64,000 nt of DNA from Mesorhizobium sp. Root157 (GTDB taxonomy: Bacteria > Pseudomonadota > Alphaproteobacteria > Rhizobiales > Rhizobiaceae). Below the pieces are notes generated by a model. The model searched no databases. It saw nothing but the letters and a program-made list of their open reading frames with translations, and was not told the DNA's origin. The stretch covers positions 186,001 through 250,000 of the forward strand of contig NZ_LMGJ01000023.1 of NCBI RefSeq assembly GCF_001427385.1. The letters run 5' to 3'. The position numbers and the translations under genes were made by a program. Of the stretch, positions 28,322 to 37,098 are shown one piece after another; the first letter of the stretch is position 1; each line of letters begins with the position of its first letter.

Positions 28322-29023
28322 TCAGGGTTTCAAAACGCCGATCACGACTTTGCCGTCGGTGAAATAGGGATCGCCGCCGCCGTTTCTGCCGGTTTTGGTT
28401 GCGCCGATGCCTTCCATCTCGCGGGTGGACGCAAGCGCGGATGCTTCGGTCAGGTCACGCATGAGCAAATCGCGTTCCGCGTCGATGTCGGGGCCGATGC
28501 GATGGGTGATCGCACCTGTGTCGTGGCTGAGGCCGACGCCGCGATCGAAGCTGGCGGAGCCGAGCCACAGAGATCTGCCGTCTTCCTGAAGCCGGGTCGT
28601 TTGCCACAGGCGCACATGATGGCGCTGGTCGGCACTATCGCCAACCGGCTTTTCGAAGGCGAGGTCCTGGACCCGGCCTTCAAAAAGGAGTCCGCTCACC
28701 GGCGCGTCGGGGTAGGGCCGATCGAACAGGACGCTTTCGCCGATTTCGACAGCCGTCTTCAGCGTCACGGCATCGGCCGTATCCCAATGGGCAAGGGCGA
28801 AGGCATGCACGATGTCGTCGCGGGAACCGGCAAGGCCGACATTGATGGGATCGCCGGCGATACCTTGCGGCGTGCGCGTGACCATTTCGATGGTCGTGGG
28901 GCCGGTTTGCCGGTCGCGCAATGTCCAGAATTCGGGCGCGGCGAAATAAGCGAGGCCGAGATAGGCACCGCAGGCAAGGGCAAACCAGTTTGCCGCGCGC
29001 CGCAATAGCCGCTTGCGTTTCAT
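28322..29023 (-). CDS. LssY C-terminal-domain protein
   Basis: A 233-residue membrane-anchored protein with one N-terminal helix (about residues 11-29). The rest matches the LssY_C type: PINVGLAGSRDDIVHAF, then WLGSASFDRGVGLSHDTGAI, THRIGPDIDAERDLLM and the final YFTDGKVVIGVL. LssY is encoded with Legionella type I secretion genes, but its function is unknown and no such genes are here. GAGG lies upstream of the ATG at 29023. It may be co-transcribed with neither neighbour, being 45 bases from the next same-strand gene's start side. Confidence 0.9.
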   Translation of the reverse strand: MKRKRLLRRAANWFALACGAYLGLAYFAAPEFWTLRDRQTGPTTIEMVTRTPQGIAGDPINVGLAGSRDDIVHAFALAHWDTADAVTLKTAVEIGESVLFDRPYPDAPVSGLLFEGRVQDLAFEKPVGDSADQRHHVRLWQTTRLQEDGRSLWLGSASFDRGVGLSHDTGAITHRIGPDIDAERDLLMRDLTEASALASTREMEGIGATKTGRNGGGDPYFTDGKVVIGVLKP

Positions 29024-29068
29024 TGAGCCTCGATCCAGCCAAAATCCAACATGGTCGAAGCTGCCAGA

Positions 29069-29917
29069 CTAGCGGCAGGCGCGATAGCCATTCCTGCGGT
29101 TCTTGATGTCGAAGTGGAAGTGGTTGCGGTGGTCGTAATTGTAGCCGGGGCCAAGCACGGTGGTGAAATAAGAGCAGCCGTCGGCGCGGACCGTGTTGAG
29201 CAGGCTGCGCTCGCGGAAGGCGAACAGTCCGGGCTTGCGCACGTCGATGTCCTTGCCGTTGTTGAGCTCGATGCTCATGACGTCGAGCGCGTTGCCCTTG
29301 CCGTGCTCGGACAACACGCCTTCGCCGCGGATACGGCGGCAGGAATAGCTGGAACCCTGATGGATCGCCTTGACGCCGGAGAAATAGCGCAGGCGGGCGG
29401 CCGGCACGAGTTCGCTCTTGGTCCAGGTGGCGAAGCTGGCGGCCATGGCGCACGTCAGCGTCGCGGCGGGCTTCATCTGGACACTGCCGATGGCAGAGAC
29501 CTTGACCGGATAGTCGATGCCGCACTGGCCGCCGTTCTGGATATGGGCGATGTCGGTGTAGATGACGCCGAGCCGCCTGAGGTCGTTGCGGCAATCGATT
29601 TCCTCGGCTGGAAGCTGATTGCCCTGTGCAAGCGGCTCGTCCATGCGCGGATAAGCAGCGGTCATGTAGGGGTTGGACGGGACAAGCGTCTGCATGCCGG
29701 AATATTGCGGTACGGCCGGGGCCCAGGCGTCCACATATTGCGGTACCCCTGAAGTCTGCGTACCCACATCCACGGCCGGTTGAAGGTTGAATACGTCGCC
29801 GGTGGTGCAGGCTGAAATGCCAGCAGCCGAGGCCAAGGCGGCCAAACCAAAGGCGAGCCGCCGCGCACGTCCGCTTTTTGCCATGCCAGCCTTTGCGGCG
29901 CGAGAGTTTCCGACCAT
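29069..29917 (-). CDS. Extensin-like C-terminal-domain lipoprotein (copy 1)
   Basis: A 282-residue lipoprotein; the signal region ends in a lipobox GISAC at residue 37. The Extensin-like_C domain fills the second half: DCRNDLRRLGV, CGIDYPVKV, ATLTCAMAASFATW, YSCRRIRGEGVLSEHGKGNA, LDVMSIEL and NHFHFDIKNRR, with paired Cys and the His/Asp pattern of peptidase M15-like (LAS) zinc enzymes. Probably acts on peptidoglycan in the periplasm (inference). A paralogue follows upstream at 30054-30950; the two share about half of their domain residues by eye. Confidence 0.9.
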   Translation of the reverse strand: MVGNSRAAKAGMAKSGRARRLAFGLAALASAAGISACTTGDVFNLQPAVDVGTQTSGVPQYVDAWAPAVPQYSGMQTLVPSNPYMTAAYPRMDEPLAQGNQLPAEEIDCRNDLRRLGVIYTDIAHIQNGGQCGIDYPVKVSAIGSVQMKPAATLTCAMAASFATWTKSELVPAARLRYFSGVKAIHQGSSYSCRRIRGEGVLSEHGKGNALDVMSIELNNGKDIDVRKPGLFAFRERSLLNTVRADGCSYFTTVLGPGYNYDHRNHFHFDIKNRRNGYRACR

Positions 29918-30053
29918 CGAACAATCCCTGTCCCTTGAGCAAACAGAGATTAACCACGAAGGGTAAAGGAAAAATCAGTGGCGAAATTCACCACTGTAGC
30001 AGGATTGCGGCATAAAGTCCTGAACGCAGGTCCTGTCTGGGGCGAAGGGACGG

Positions 30054-30950
30054 CTACTGGCAGAAGGTGCCGCCATTGCGGCGCGTTTCGAGATCGAAAT
30101 GCAGGTGACGGGCATGGTCGGCGTCGCTGCCCGGTCCAAGCACGGTCTTGAACGGACCGCAGGCCGCCTTGCGAACGGCAACAAGGAATTCGGCCTGTTT
30201 TTGCGGGAGCGCCGCGCCGACCTCAACGACCGTGCCGTTTGCCAAGGTGAAACTGGCGATGTCCAGTGCGTTGCCGAAGGCGTGTTCCGACATCTTCCGG
30301 CCGTTGTGGCGCGGGCGGCAGACATAGGCCGATGCCTGGGCAATCGACTTCAAGGGCGAGCCGAGTTGGGCTCTTGCGGCGGGTGAGATGACAGCCTTGG
30401 TGAAGCGTGCCGCCGCCTCGGCCATCGGGCAGCTCATCAAGGCTTCCGGCGCGAGGTCGATGGATGTGCCGAGAGACTTGATAGCAAGCGGGTAGGGCAG
30501 CGAGCAGCCGGCGACCGCATTCTGCTCGGCCTTGCGGTCTTCGAACCTCACGCCAAGGGCGTTGAGGCGCTTGCGGCATTCGAGTTCCTCCTCCGGCATC
30601 TTTTCGGCGGCGATGACGGTCGAGCGCGGGTCGGCCAAGGGTCTTGCCGGCTTTGGCTCGTCCTGTCGCGTTGCACCGGCAGGCGGCTTTGCCAGTGGAT
30701 GGGGAGCATCGACAGGGGGCGCTGGCTGGCTGGACTCTTCGCCATTGGGCCGAGGCTGCGGCAACGGCGGCGTTTGGGGTTCTGGTTGCGGCTTTTCACC
30801 GGCGTTTCCGTCAGGACGGTTGCCCGTCTCAGGAATGGGTGCCGAATGCGGAAGGACCACAGGCCCGGCCATCGCCGCCGTCATGTCCGGCAGCGGCAGG
30901 AGTGGAGCAAACAGCAGGATAGGGAGGAGCCTGACACGTGAAAAAGCCAT
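30054..30950 (-). CDS. Extensin-like C-terminal-domain secreted protein (copy 2)
   Basis: A 298-residue exported protein. I chose the ATG at 30950, with AGGGG upstream and a clean signal peptide (MAFSRVRLLPILLF to AMAG), over the one at 30986. A Pro-rich linker (about 35-110) precedes the domain: ECRKRLNALGVRFED, CSLPYPLAIKSLG, MSCPMAEAAARF, CRPRHNGRKMSEHAFGNALD and HARHLHFDLETRRNG. Same fold as copy 1 but not a lipoprotein. Probably a periplasmic peptidoglycan-acting enzyme; the substrate is untested. Confidence 0.9.
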   Translation of the reverse strand: MAFSRVRLLPILLFAPLLPLPDMTAAMAGPVVLPHSAPIPETGNRPDGNAGEKPQPEPQTPPLPQPRPNGEESSQPAPPVDAPHPLAKPPAGATRQDEPKPARPLADPRSTVIAAEKMPEEELECRKRLNALGVRFEDRKAEQNAVAGCSLPYPLAIKSLGTSIDLAPEALMSCPMAEAAARFTKAVISPAARAQLGSPLKSIAQASAYVCRPRHNGRKMSEHAFGNALDIASFTLANGTVVEVGAALPQKQAEFLVAVRKAACGPFKTVLGPGSDADHARHLHFDLETRRNGGTFCQ

Positions 30951-31106
30951 CGCCCCTGCAACGGCTTTGCATGGGCGAGGTTGCACCGGCAGCCATCACG
31001 TTCGGTGACCGGTTGTCGCCATAGGCTATAACGGCCTTGATGAGGGTTTGATTCCGGATGCCCTGCCAGCGCCTTGATTTGGAACCGTTTTTGCCAACCG
31101 TTCTAT

Positions 31107-31820
31107 CTATTGCCGATGTGAATCACGAAGGCGGCGATCCCAATCCTCGACGGTGCGGGTGGCAATGCGGCGGGCGGCCAGTTCGCGCCATGACAGAGCG
31201 AGTTGAGGCAAGTCGACCAGGCTCTGCAAGGCGTCCATGTCCAGCGTGCGGGTGTAGAGCAGATCGATGACGCGCGACAGCGGCCACTGTGGTGCAGGGC
31301 GCTGTTCAAGGCGCAGGCAGTCGCCGGCCTCGCTGCTGCCTTCCTCAAGCACGCGGTAATACCAGCCGGTGCGTCCACTCTTCTGGACCAGATAGGCCAT
31401 GTCCTGCCGTTCGAAGCGGGCATTGAGCCGCCAGCACGGCTGGCGGCCCTGGCTTACCTGCAGCACGGCGGTGCCGAGGCGGTAGATATCGCCGATGCAG
31501 ATGTCGGCTTCGGTCATGCCCTGGGTGGAGATGTTTTCTCCGAAGGCGGGCGCACTGGCTTTGATTCCATCCGCCAGCCAGGCCGGGTAGTGGTCGCGCG
31601 GATAGTGGTGCAGCGCCTTTTCCGGCCCGCCATGATGGCGCGTGTCGCCCTGGTGGTCGCCCTGCAGGCCGATGCGGGTGATGCGCTGCGGCCCATCCGC
31701 TTTCGTCTTGCCGATGCCGCTCGGCACGTTGCGCGGCCCAAGAGGCGCCAGCTTGCCGATGAACAAGGCGTCGACGACGATTTTTGCCGGACTGGCCTTG
31801 ATTGAAACGCTATTCTGCAA
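31107..31820 (-). CDS. MOSC-domain protein, YiiM type
   Basis: A 237-residue MOSC protein. YiiM-like proteins reduce N-hydroxylated bases such as 6-hydroxylaminopurine using molybdenum cofactor. The core is present: GLQGDHQGDTRHHGGPEKAL, FGENISTQGMTEADICIGD, and LQVSQGRQPCWRLN with the cofactor-binding Cys. No ATG is placed well; the TTG at 31820 gives a length near E. coli YiiM (224) and overlaps the stop of the upstream DUF3775 gene by 11 bases, which suggests coupling. Confidence 0.88.
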   Translation of the reverse strand: MQNSVSIKASPAKIVVDALFIGKLAPLGPRNVPSGIGKTKADGPQRITRIGLQGDHQGDTRHHGGPEKALHHYPRDHYPAWLADGIKASAPAFGENISTQGMTEADICIGDIYRLGTAVLQVSQGRQPCWRLNARFERQDMAYLVQKSGRTGWYYRVLEEGSSEAGDCLRLEQRPAPQWPLSRVIDLLYTRTLDMDALQSLVDLPQLALSWRELAARRIATRTVEDWDRRLRDSHRQ

Positions 31821-32235
31821 CTGCTTCCAATCCCTGTTCCAGCCAATCGGCAAGCTGCGGCATGCCCAAAAGATACTTTGCCGTCTGCCGCCGCGGACGC
31901 TGGCGTGCGGCACCGAGCGCCTCGCTCCACTCGCTGGCGTCGTAGTCGCCGCGCCCCACCCAGGCCAGTGCGATCAGTTCGGCCGCCTCGTCGACATTCA
32001 GGTCGCCGATCAGTTCACGCAATTCCCGCTCGGTCAGGTCTTCCGACTCTTCCTCCGCCAGGCCGTCGTGCTGGTGGAGGTCGTGGCCGTCGCCGTCGAA
32101 CTCGATCTCGTGTTCGTTACCGTCGGCAAAATCGTCGCTGACACCGGCGCTCAGCGCTTTCGCCTTGAGGATGAACAGGCGCACCGTGTCCGGCCCGATC
32201 GACAGCTCCCATTCCTTGTCCGCGCGATGCTGCAC
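31810..32235 (-). CDS. DUF3775 family protein
   Basis: A 141-residue acidic soluble protein. The GTG at 32235 follows CGGAG by seven bases and gives the start QHRADKEWELSIG. The family region is ELIGDLNVDEAAELIALAWV, then GRGDYDASEWSEALGAA and KYLLGMPQLADWLEQGL. An Asp/Glu/His-rich loop (about 37-65) is probably disordered. DUF3775 is common in alphaproteobacteria and has no assigned role. It is coupled to the downstream MOSC gene. Confidence 0.88.
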   Translation of the reverse strand: MQHRADKEWELSIGPDTVRLFILKAKALSAGVSDDFADGNEHEIEFDGDGHDLHQHDGLAEEESEDLTERELRELIGDLNVDEAAELIALAWVGRGDYDASEWSEALGAARQRPRRQTAKYLLGMPQLADWLEQGLEAVAE

Positions 32236-32365
32236 TGGATGTCTCCGTGCCAGGGCCAGCCGGCCTGCCCGCTGGCGGCCCGATGATAGCGCATTTGCAG
32301 ATTGCGTCATCCTTTGATGGTTGCCGCATCTCGACCTGATTGACAGGACCAGCACTTGAAATGAA

Positions 32366-32752
32366 ATGGCGCAATTCTCTCCAACCGATCGGAAACCTGA
32401 CGTGGCGCTGTTCTTGTCTCCCAAAGTCCTGCCCATCCTGATGCTCATCGCCTCGAACGTCTTCATGACGTTTGCGTGGTACGGGCATCTGAAGTTCAAG
32501 GGTACGGCGATCTACATTGCCGTCATGGCGAGTTGGTCGATCGCCTTCTTCGAGTACTGGCTGGCGGTGCCGGCCAACCGCATCGGCAGCCAAGCCTACT
32601 CGACGGCGGAACTCAAGACGATGCAGGAAGTGATCACGCTCACCGTGTTCGCGGTCTTTTCCGTCGTCTATCTCAAGGAGGCGCTGACACTGAACCACGT
32701 CATGGGGTTTGCGCTCATTGCCGGCGGTGCCGCCCTGATCTTCAGGGGATGA
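32366..32752 (+). CDS. DUF486 / DMT-like small membrane protein
   Basis: A 128-residue integral membrane protein with four helices: LPILMLIASNVFMTFAWYGH, then one around residue 50-66, one near 90-102 and the last at 108-126. The FAWYGHLKF and AYSTAELKTMQE motifs are those of DUF486, a one-domain relative of drug/metabolite transporters. The ATG at 32366 has a weak ribosome-binding site; GTG at 32402 would match the usual family start. The transported compound is unknown. Confidence 0.88.
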   Translation: MAQFSPTDRKPDVALFLSPKVLPILMLIASNVFMTFAWYGHLKFKGTAIYIAVMASWSIAFFEYWLAVPANRIGSQAYSTAELKTMQEVITLTVFAVFSVVYLKEALTLNHVMGFALIAGGAALIFRG

Positions 32753-32822
32753 AAAGCCGGGCCGGAGGCGTTAGCTTTCCGACGCCAATTCGTCACTACG
32801 ACCTGGAAACAAGGAGGCTTCG

Positions 32823-33362
32823 ATGCGCATGAAATTGCTGATGCAGGTTGCGGCACTTACCGCTCTGCCGCTGGTTGCAACGCCGGTTTTTTCCGCCGGC
32901 GGTGACAGCGGCGGCGGCGGCAACGACACCGTGACCCAATGCAAGACCGGCCAGGTCTTCGACAAGAAGCTGAAAAAGTGCGTCGAACCGAAGCAGGGGA
33001 TGCTGGACGACGACAACATCTACGAAGCCGGGCACACGCTGGCCATGGCGGGGCGCTACGACGAGGCGATCGCGGTGCTGAGCCTGGCTGAAGACAAGAC
33101 CGATCCGCGCATCCTCAATTATCTCGGCTATTCCCACCGCAAGGCGGGGCGAATCACCGTTGGCCTCGGCTATTATCAGGAAGCGTTGCACAACGACCCC
33201 GACTACACGCTGGTGCGCGAATATCTCGGCGAAGCCCATCTGCAGCTTGGCGATGTCGCAGCCGCGCGCGAACAGCTTTCAGAGATCGAGAAGCGCGTCG
33301 GCAAGGGCGCGCGTGAATATGGCATGCTGGCCGAACAGATCGATCATTTCCTGAGGAGTTGA
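32823..33362 (+). CDS. Secreted tetratricopeptide-repeat protein
   Basis: A 179-residue exported protein. Signal peptide to VFSA (about residue 25), a Gly/Ser-rich patch, then CKTGQVFDKKLKKCVEP with two Cys likely to form a disulphide. Two to three TPR units follow: YEAGHTLAMAGRYDEAIAVL, ILNYLGYSHRKAGRITVGLG and YLGEAHLQLGDVAAAREQLS. AAGGAGG precedes the ATG. TPRs mediate protein contacts in the periplasm; no partner is encoded beside it. Confidence 0.92.
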   Translation: MRMKLLMQVAALTALPLVATPVFSAGGDSGGGGNDTVTQCKTGQVFDKKLKKCVEPKQGMLDDDNIYEAGHTLAMAGRYDEAIAVLSLAEDKTDPRILNYLGYSHRKAGRITVGLGYYQEALHNDPDYTLVREYLGEAHLQLGDVAAAREQLSEIEKRVGKGAREYGMLAEQIDHFLRS

Positions 33363-33547
33363 TCGGCCTCAAGGTTTATCTGCGATCGGTAACGCGGCCG
33401 AAGAATCGGCATTTCCACGGCGTCGGCGGTCTTTGGACGGGCAGGAAAAGCCTTTTGGCGGGTGGGCTGTAAAGCTTATTGTCCGGCTACGATTTTTGAG
33501 CGTGAAAAACCTGCGGCAATCGCTATATTGATCAAATCCGAGATGTG

Positions 33548-33588
33548 ACGGTCCCGTCGGGTAGTTCCGCCGGACCGTTTTCTTTTTG
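33548..33588 (+). terminator. Terminator-like hairpin upstream of greA
   Basis: Arms ACGGTCC (33548-33554) and GGACCGT (33572-33578) pair perfectly, and a T-rich run TTTTCTTTTT follows. It lies 185 bases after the TPR gene stop and 50 before the greA start, so it either ends the former or attenuates the latter. A TATATT at 33524-33529 just before it favours a leader. Confidence 0.7.
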
Positions 33589-33638
33589 TGCGACAGAGCC
33601 CACCCGTGGAATGGGGAGGCGGCAGGAAAGGACTGGCT

Positions 33639-34112
33639 ATGAACAAGGTGCCGATGACCGGCAAGGGCTTCGATTCGCTGAAGGAGGAGTTGCGCTGGCG
33701 CCAACAGGAAGAGAGGCCACGCATCATCGAGGCGATCGCCGAGGCTCGCTCGCACGGCGACTTGTCCGAAAATGCCGAATACCACGCCGCCAAGGAGGCG
33801 CAGAGCCTGAACGAGGGGCGGGTCGGCGAGCTTGAGGACCTGATCGCGCGCGCCGAAGTCATCGACATCAGCAAGCTCAGCGGTGAAAAGGTCAAATTCG
33901 GCGCCACTGTCGTTTTGATCGACGAGGATTCCGAAGAAAAGAAGACCTACCAGATCGTCGGCGACCAGGAAGCGGACGTGAAGGCGGGGCGAATCTCGAT
34001 TTCCTCGCCTATCGCGCGGGCGCTGATCGGCAAGGAAGTCGGCGACGCCATCGAGGTCAACGCGCCGGGCGGCGCGCGCGGCTACGAGATCGTCGACCTG
34101 CGCTGGCTCTAG
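33639..34112 (+). CDS. greA: Transcription elongation factor GreA
   Basis: A 157-residue transcript-cleavage factor that enters the RNA polymerase secondary channel and rescues backtracked complexes. The ATG at 33639 has AAAGGA upstream. The N-terminal coiled coil has the key acidic tip, [15 protein letters not shown] (Asp and Glu residues that act at the polymerase active site), and the C-terminal FKBP-like domain has [20 protein letters not shown] and [14 protein letters not shown]. Full length and unbroken. A terminator-like hairpin lies in its leader. Confidence 0.96.
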   Translation: MNKVPMTGKGFDSLKEELRWRQQEERPRIIEAIAEARSHGDLSENAEYHAAKEAQSLNEGRVGELEDLIARAEVIDISKLSGEKVKFGATVVLIDEDSEEKKTYQIVGDQEADVKAGRISISSPIARALIGKEVGDAIEVNAPGGARGYEIVDLRWL

Positions 34113-34378
34113 AACCAGTCGACATTCAGGATTTGAGGCGTGGTATGAGCAAAAATCGCTCAGTTCGAGGAGCGGAGCCGAAGGCGGTGTGGACCACCGT
34201 CGAGGATTCGCGACGGGGAAACGGGCGACTTTTGCCATATCCCAGTGGGACGCGGCGTATTTCGGCCCTGAATGCGTCGAAAATGCTCGCCGGTGGTCCA
34301 CACCGCCTTGCGCTTTTCTCCTTTTCAGGACCGAAATCCGGCTCGCGCCACGCACGAAACCTGAATGTCGATTGGTCC
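34113..34378. repeat. Foldback (MITE-like) repeat element
   Basis: About 266 bases with imperfect ends (AACCAGTCGACATTCAGG and CCTGAATGTCGATTGGTCC) and perfect 19-base inner arms (34181-34199 and 34291-34309, core GGCGGTGTGGACCACCG). No transposase inside. It starts at the greA stop and ends before lpcC. Confidence 0.78.
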
Positions 34379-34406
34379 TAGGTCGAACGGGGTGGCGCCG
34401 GCCCGC

Positions 34407-35456
34407 ATGGTTCTGTCGCGGGTCGAGGTGATCGTGCCCAATTTCAAGCAGCGCCTGTCCGGCGTCACGAGCACCATCATCCAGCTCGTGCCGCTGCAAG
34501 CGGCTGAAATCGGCATTGCGACACTTGGGCCTGGACTGCCCGACCATCTGCCGAAAATGCGCTGGTGGCAGATTGCCGGGCTGTTGCGGCGGCCTGAGGC
34601 CGCGCCGGTGCGCGTGTGGCACGCGCGCCGCAACCCGGAAATGCTCGCCGGTGCGATCCTCAAATATGTGCTGCGCGCGCCGCTGAAACTGGTGTTCACG
34701 TCTGCTTCGCAGCGCAAGCACACGCGCTGGACACGCTTCCTCATCCGCCGCATGGACACCGTCATCGCCACCAGCCGCAAGACGGCCGCCTATCTGGAGG
34801 TGCCGAACACCGTCGTCATGCACGGCATCGACATCGAGCGCTTCCACCAGCCGGCGGACAAGGCGGAGGCGGTGCGGGCCGTCGGCCTCGACCCTTCGCA
34901 ATTTTATGCCGGCTGCTTCGGCCGCGTTCGGCACCAGAAGGGCACAGACCTGTTCGTGGACGCCATGATCGAGCTTCTGCCGCGCCATCCAGGGTGGTCG
35001 GCTGTGGTGGCTGGGCGCGCGACGGCCGAACACAAGGATTTCGAGGCCGGGCTGCGGGAGCGGGTGGAAAAGGCCGGGCTTGGCCAGCGCATCCTGTTCG
35101 TGGGCGAGCACCGCGACATCGAGCGCTGGTACCGGGCGCTGTCGCTCTATATCGCGCCGCAGCGCTGGGAGGGTTTCGGGCTGACGCCGCTGGAGGCCAT
35201 GGCCAGCGGGGTTCCGGTGGTCGCGACCGATGTCGGGGCTTTCTCCGAACTGATCGAGGACGGCGTGACCGGCACTCTGATCGCTCGAGACGATCTGGGC
35301 GCGATGGTCGATGCGGCGGACAGGCTGATGGGGGACGACGCTGTGCGGGAAGAGGCCGCCGCAGCCTCTTTGCAAAGGGCGCACGCCCTGTTTCCATTGC
35401 AACGCGAGGCGGCGCGGCTGATCGAGATTTATCGGGAAATAGCGACCGCAGGCTGA
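34407..35456 (+). CDS. lpcC: LPS core mannosyltransferase, GT4 family
   Basis: Glycosyltransferase of 349 residues that adds mannose to the inner LPS core in rhizobia; the Brucella counterpart is WadC. The recognisable start is VEVIVPNFKQRLSGVTSTII, then IATLGPGLPDHLPK, VWHARRNPEM, FTSASQRKHT, CFGRVRHQKGTDLFVDAM and the nucleotide-sugar site APQRWEGFGLTPLEAMASG (the E-x7-E of GT4). I use the ATG at 34407 because the one at 34365 lies in the foldback repeat. Cytoplasmic face of the inner membrane. It begins a glycan gene block. Confidence 0.93.
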   Translation: MVLSRVEVIVPNFKQRLSGVTSTIIQLVPLQAAEIGIATLGPGLPDHLPKMRWWQIAGLLRRPEAAPVRVWHARRNPEMLAGAILKYVLRAPLKLVFTSASQRKHTRWTRFLIRRMDTVIATSRKTAAYLEVPNTVVMHGIDIERFHQPADKAEAVRAVGLDPSQFYAGCFGRVRHQKGTDLFVDAMIELLPRHPGWSAVVAGRATAEHKDFEAGLRERVEKAGLGQRILFVGEHRDIERWYRALSLYIAPQRWEGFGLTPLEAMASGVPVVATDVGAFSELIEDGVTGTLIARDDLGAMVDAADRLMGDDAVREEAAAASLQRAHALFPLQREAARLIEIYREIATAG

Positions 35457-35495
35457 CGCCTTTCTGGGTCGCCAATAAAAGGCTATGGAATCCTC

Positions 35496-36227
35496 ATGCA
35501 GATAGAGGCGTTCATCATCCATCTTGCCCGTGCCACGCAGCGGCGCACGCAGGTCGAGCGTCTTCGCGAGTCACTGCCGATGCCTTCCCATGTCGTCGAT
35601 GCTGTCGACGGCCAGACGCTGGGCGATGACGAAATCGCGGCTGTTTACAGGCGCCACCTTCACCGCCCTCGCTACCCGTTCGAACTGCGCACCGGCGAGA
35701 TCGGCTGCTTTCTCAGCCACCGAAAGGCCTGGCGCGAGATTGTCGAGCGCGGCCTCGATGCGGGATTGATCATCGAAGACGACGTGGAGGTGGATATTGC
35801 CACTGTACGACGCCTGATCGACGCCGCTTCCGGACGTTTCCACGCAGGCGACTATATTCGGTTTCCGCAAAAGTTGAACGAAACTGGCCGCGTCGTTGCC
35901 TCTGGCGACGGTGTATCGATCATAGAACCGAAACAGGTTGGACTCGGAATGGTGATGCAGCTTGTGGGCCGCGATGCCGCTGCAATGCTGCTTGAAATCA
36001 CCGAACGGTTCGACCGCCCCGTCGATACGACGATTCAACTCAGGCCATCGCCACGGATGAGGATATTGTCGTCAACGCCCGTTTGCGTGCGCGAAATCAG
36101 CGCTGCGATGGGAGGTTCTACAATACAGAAGAAAGCGAAGCCGCTGACCGAAATCGTGTCGCGTGAAGTCAAGCGGGCCTGCTATCGGCTGAAACTCAAA
36201 GCCCGGTCACAAGCATCAGGATTGTGA
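35496..36227 (+). CDS. Glycosyltransferase family 25 (LPS biosynthesis)
   Basis: A 243-residue GT25 protein of the LgtB/LpsA type, which usually adds galactose or glucose to lipooligosaccharide. Motifs: FIIHLARATQRRTQVERLR, GEIGCFLSHRKAWREI, and the DxD-like GLIIEDDVEVD. It follows lpcC by 39 bases on the same strand, so one transcript is likely. The last 12 bases overlap the end of the convergent GT2 gene. The acceptor sugar cannot be told from sequence. Confidence 0.9.
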   Translation: MQIEAFIIHLARATQRRTQVERLRESLPMPSHVVDAVDGQTLGDDEIAAVYRRHLHRPRYPFELRTGEIGCFLSHRKAWREIVERGLDAGLIIEDDVEVDIATVRRLIDAASGRFHAGDYIRFPQKLNETGRVVASGDGVSIIEPKQVGLGMVMQLVGRDAAAMLLEITERFDRPVDTTIQLRPSPRMRILSSTPVCVREISAAMGGSTIQKKAKPLTEIVSREVKRACYRLKLKARSQASGL

Positions 36228-37022
36228 TTTGTCGCCGCGCGCCTTGGCGTGCATCTGGTAGAGCTTCGCTTCGGTCAGGAACGAGTAGATCGCGCCGGTC
36301 CCGGCATGAATGAATCCTGCCCACCCGCACAGGTAGAAGCGGCGGAATATAAAAATTCGGATGAAGTATATAAATGGGTTAAATATGAGCCGAAAAAGGC
36401 GGGGATTTTTCCCGCTGTTAAATAGTTGTGTGGATTTTAGGCCGGAATATTGGTTTAATTTCGAAATGTGCTCTTCTATGGATATGGGTCGAGCATGGAG
36501 GATCTTTCCTTTGTTGTTGGTGCCGATCTCGCCCTCCACATCAACTCCCTCATGTACCAATTGATTGAGCCTGTAGTGAACTCGTCCTTTGCGCACCAAA
36601 CGTACCAAATGGCCAAGTCGTACTCGGTCGGGTGTGTAGCCATATCCTAGTAGAAAGAGACGGAAATCCAGTTCCCAAGCGGCAACCGTTTGATCAGTGG
36701 ATATCAGTTCCGGTAGATTTAGCTTTAAGGCGTCGTCAAGACGCTCGTCACAGTCTAAGTTCAGGCACCAGGTTTCGGTGCATTGATCCAAGGCGAATTG
36801 CTTTTGCTTTGCGTACCCGGGCCAGTCGCGCTGGAATAGACGGATGGGGTATCCCTTGTCGCGATAGGTTTCGATGAGCTCGATGGTGCCATCGGTCGAG
36901 CCGGAATCCACGATGACGATTTCCCGGCACACATCCAGGCTCTCGATGCAGGGGCCGATCATCGAAACTTCGTTCTTGCAGATGATGAAAGCGGAGACTG
37001 GCGGTTTTTCGGTGCGCTGCAT
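36216..37022 (-). CDS. Glycosyltransferase family 2, WaaE/KdtX-like
   Basis: A 268-residue inverting glycosyltransferase. Motifs: SAFIICKNEVSMIGPCIESL, the nucleotide-binding IVIVDSGSTDGTIEL, and the DxD region LNLDCDERLDD. The middle FLLGYGYTPDRVRLGHLVRL resembles WaaE-type LPS heptose/glucose transferases. AGGA is placed before the ATG at 37022. Its base composition is clearly AT-richer than lpcC (for example near 36355-36480), pointing to transfer. It converges with and overlaps the GT25 gene. Confidence 0.9.
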   Translation of the reverse strand: MQRTEKPPVSAFIICKNEVSMIGPCIESLDVCREIVIVDSGSTDGTIELIETYRDKGYPIRLFQRDWPGYAKQKQFALDQCTETWCLNLDCDERLDDALKLNLPELISTDQTVAAWELDFRLFLLGYGYTPDRVRLGHLVRLVRKGRVHYRLNQLVHEGVDVEGEIGTNNKGKILHARPISIEEHISKLNQYSGLKSTQLFNSGKNPRLFRLIFNPFIYFIRIFIFRRFYLCGWAGFIHAGTGAIYSFLTEAKLYQMHAKARGDKSQS

Positions 37023-37098
37023 GAATTTTCCTAAGGTAGGTAAATACCCAAATCTTTACTTCATCTGTTAAACAATATGTGAATTTTTTGATTAAAAT

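Noticed and set aside
33369..35522. A 717-codon open frame on the minus strand
   Set aside because: It is antisense to greA, the foldback repeat and lpcC, which are clear genes. Its composition (many Arg, His, Asp) is that of a shadow frame in GC-rich DNA.
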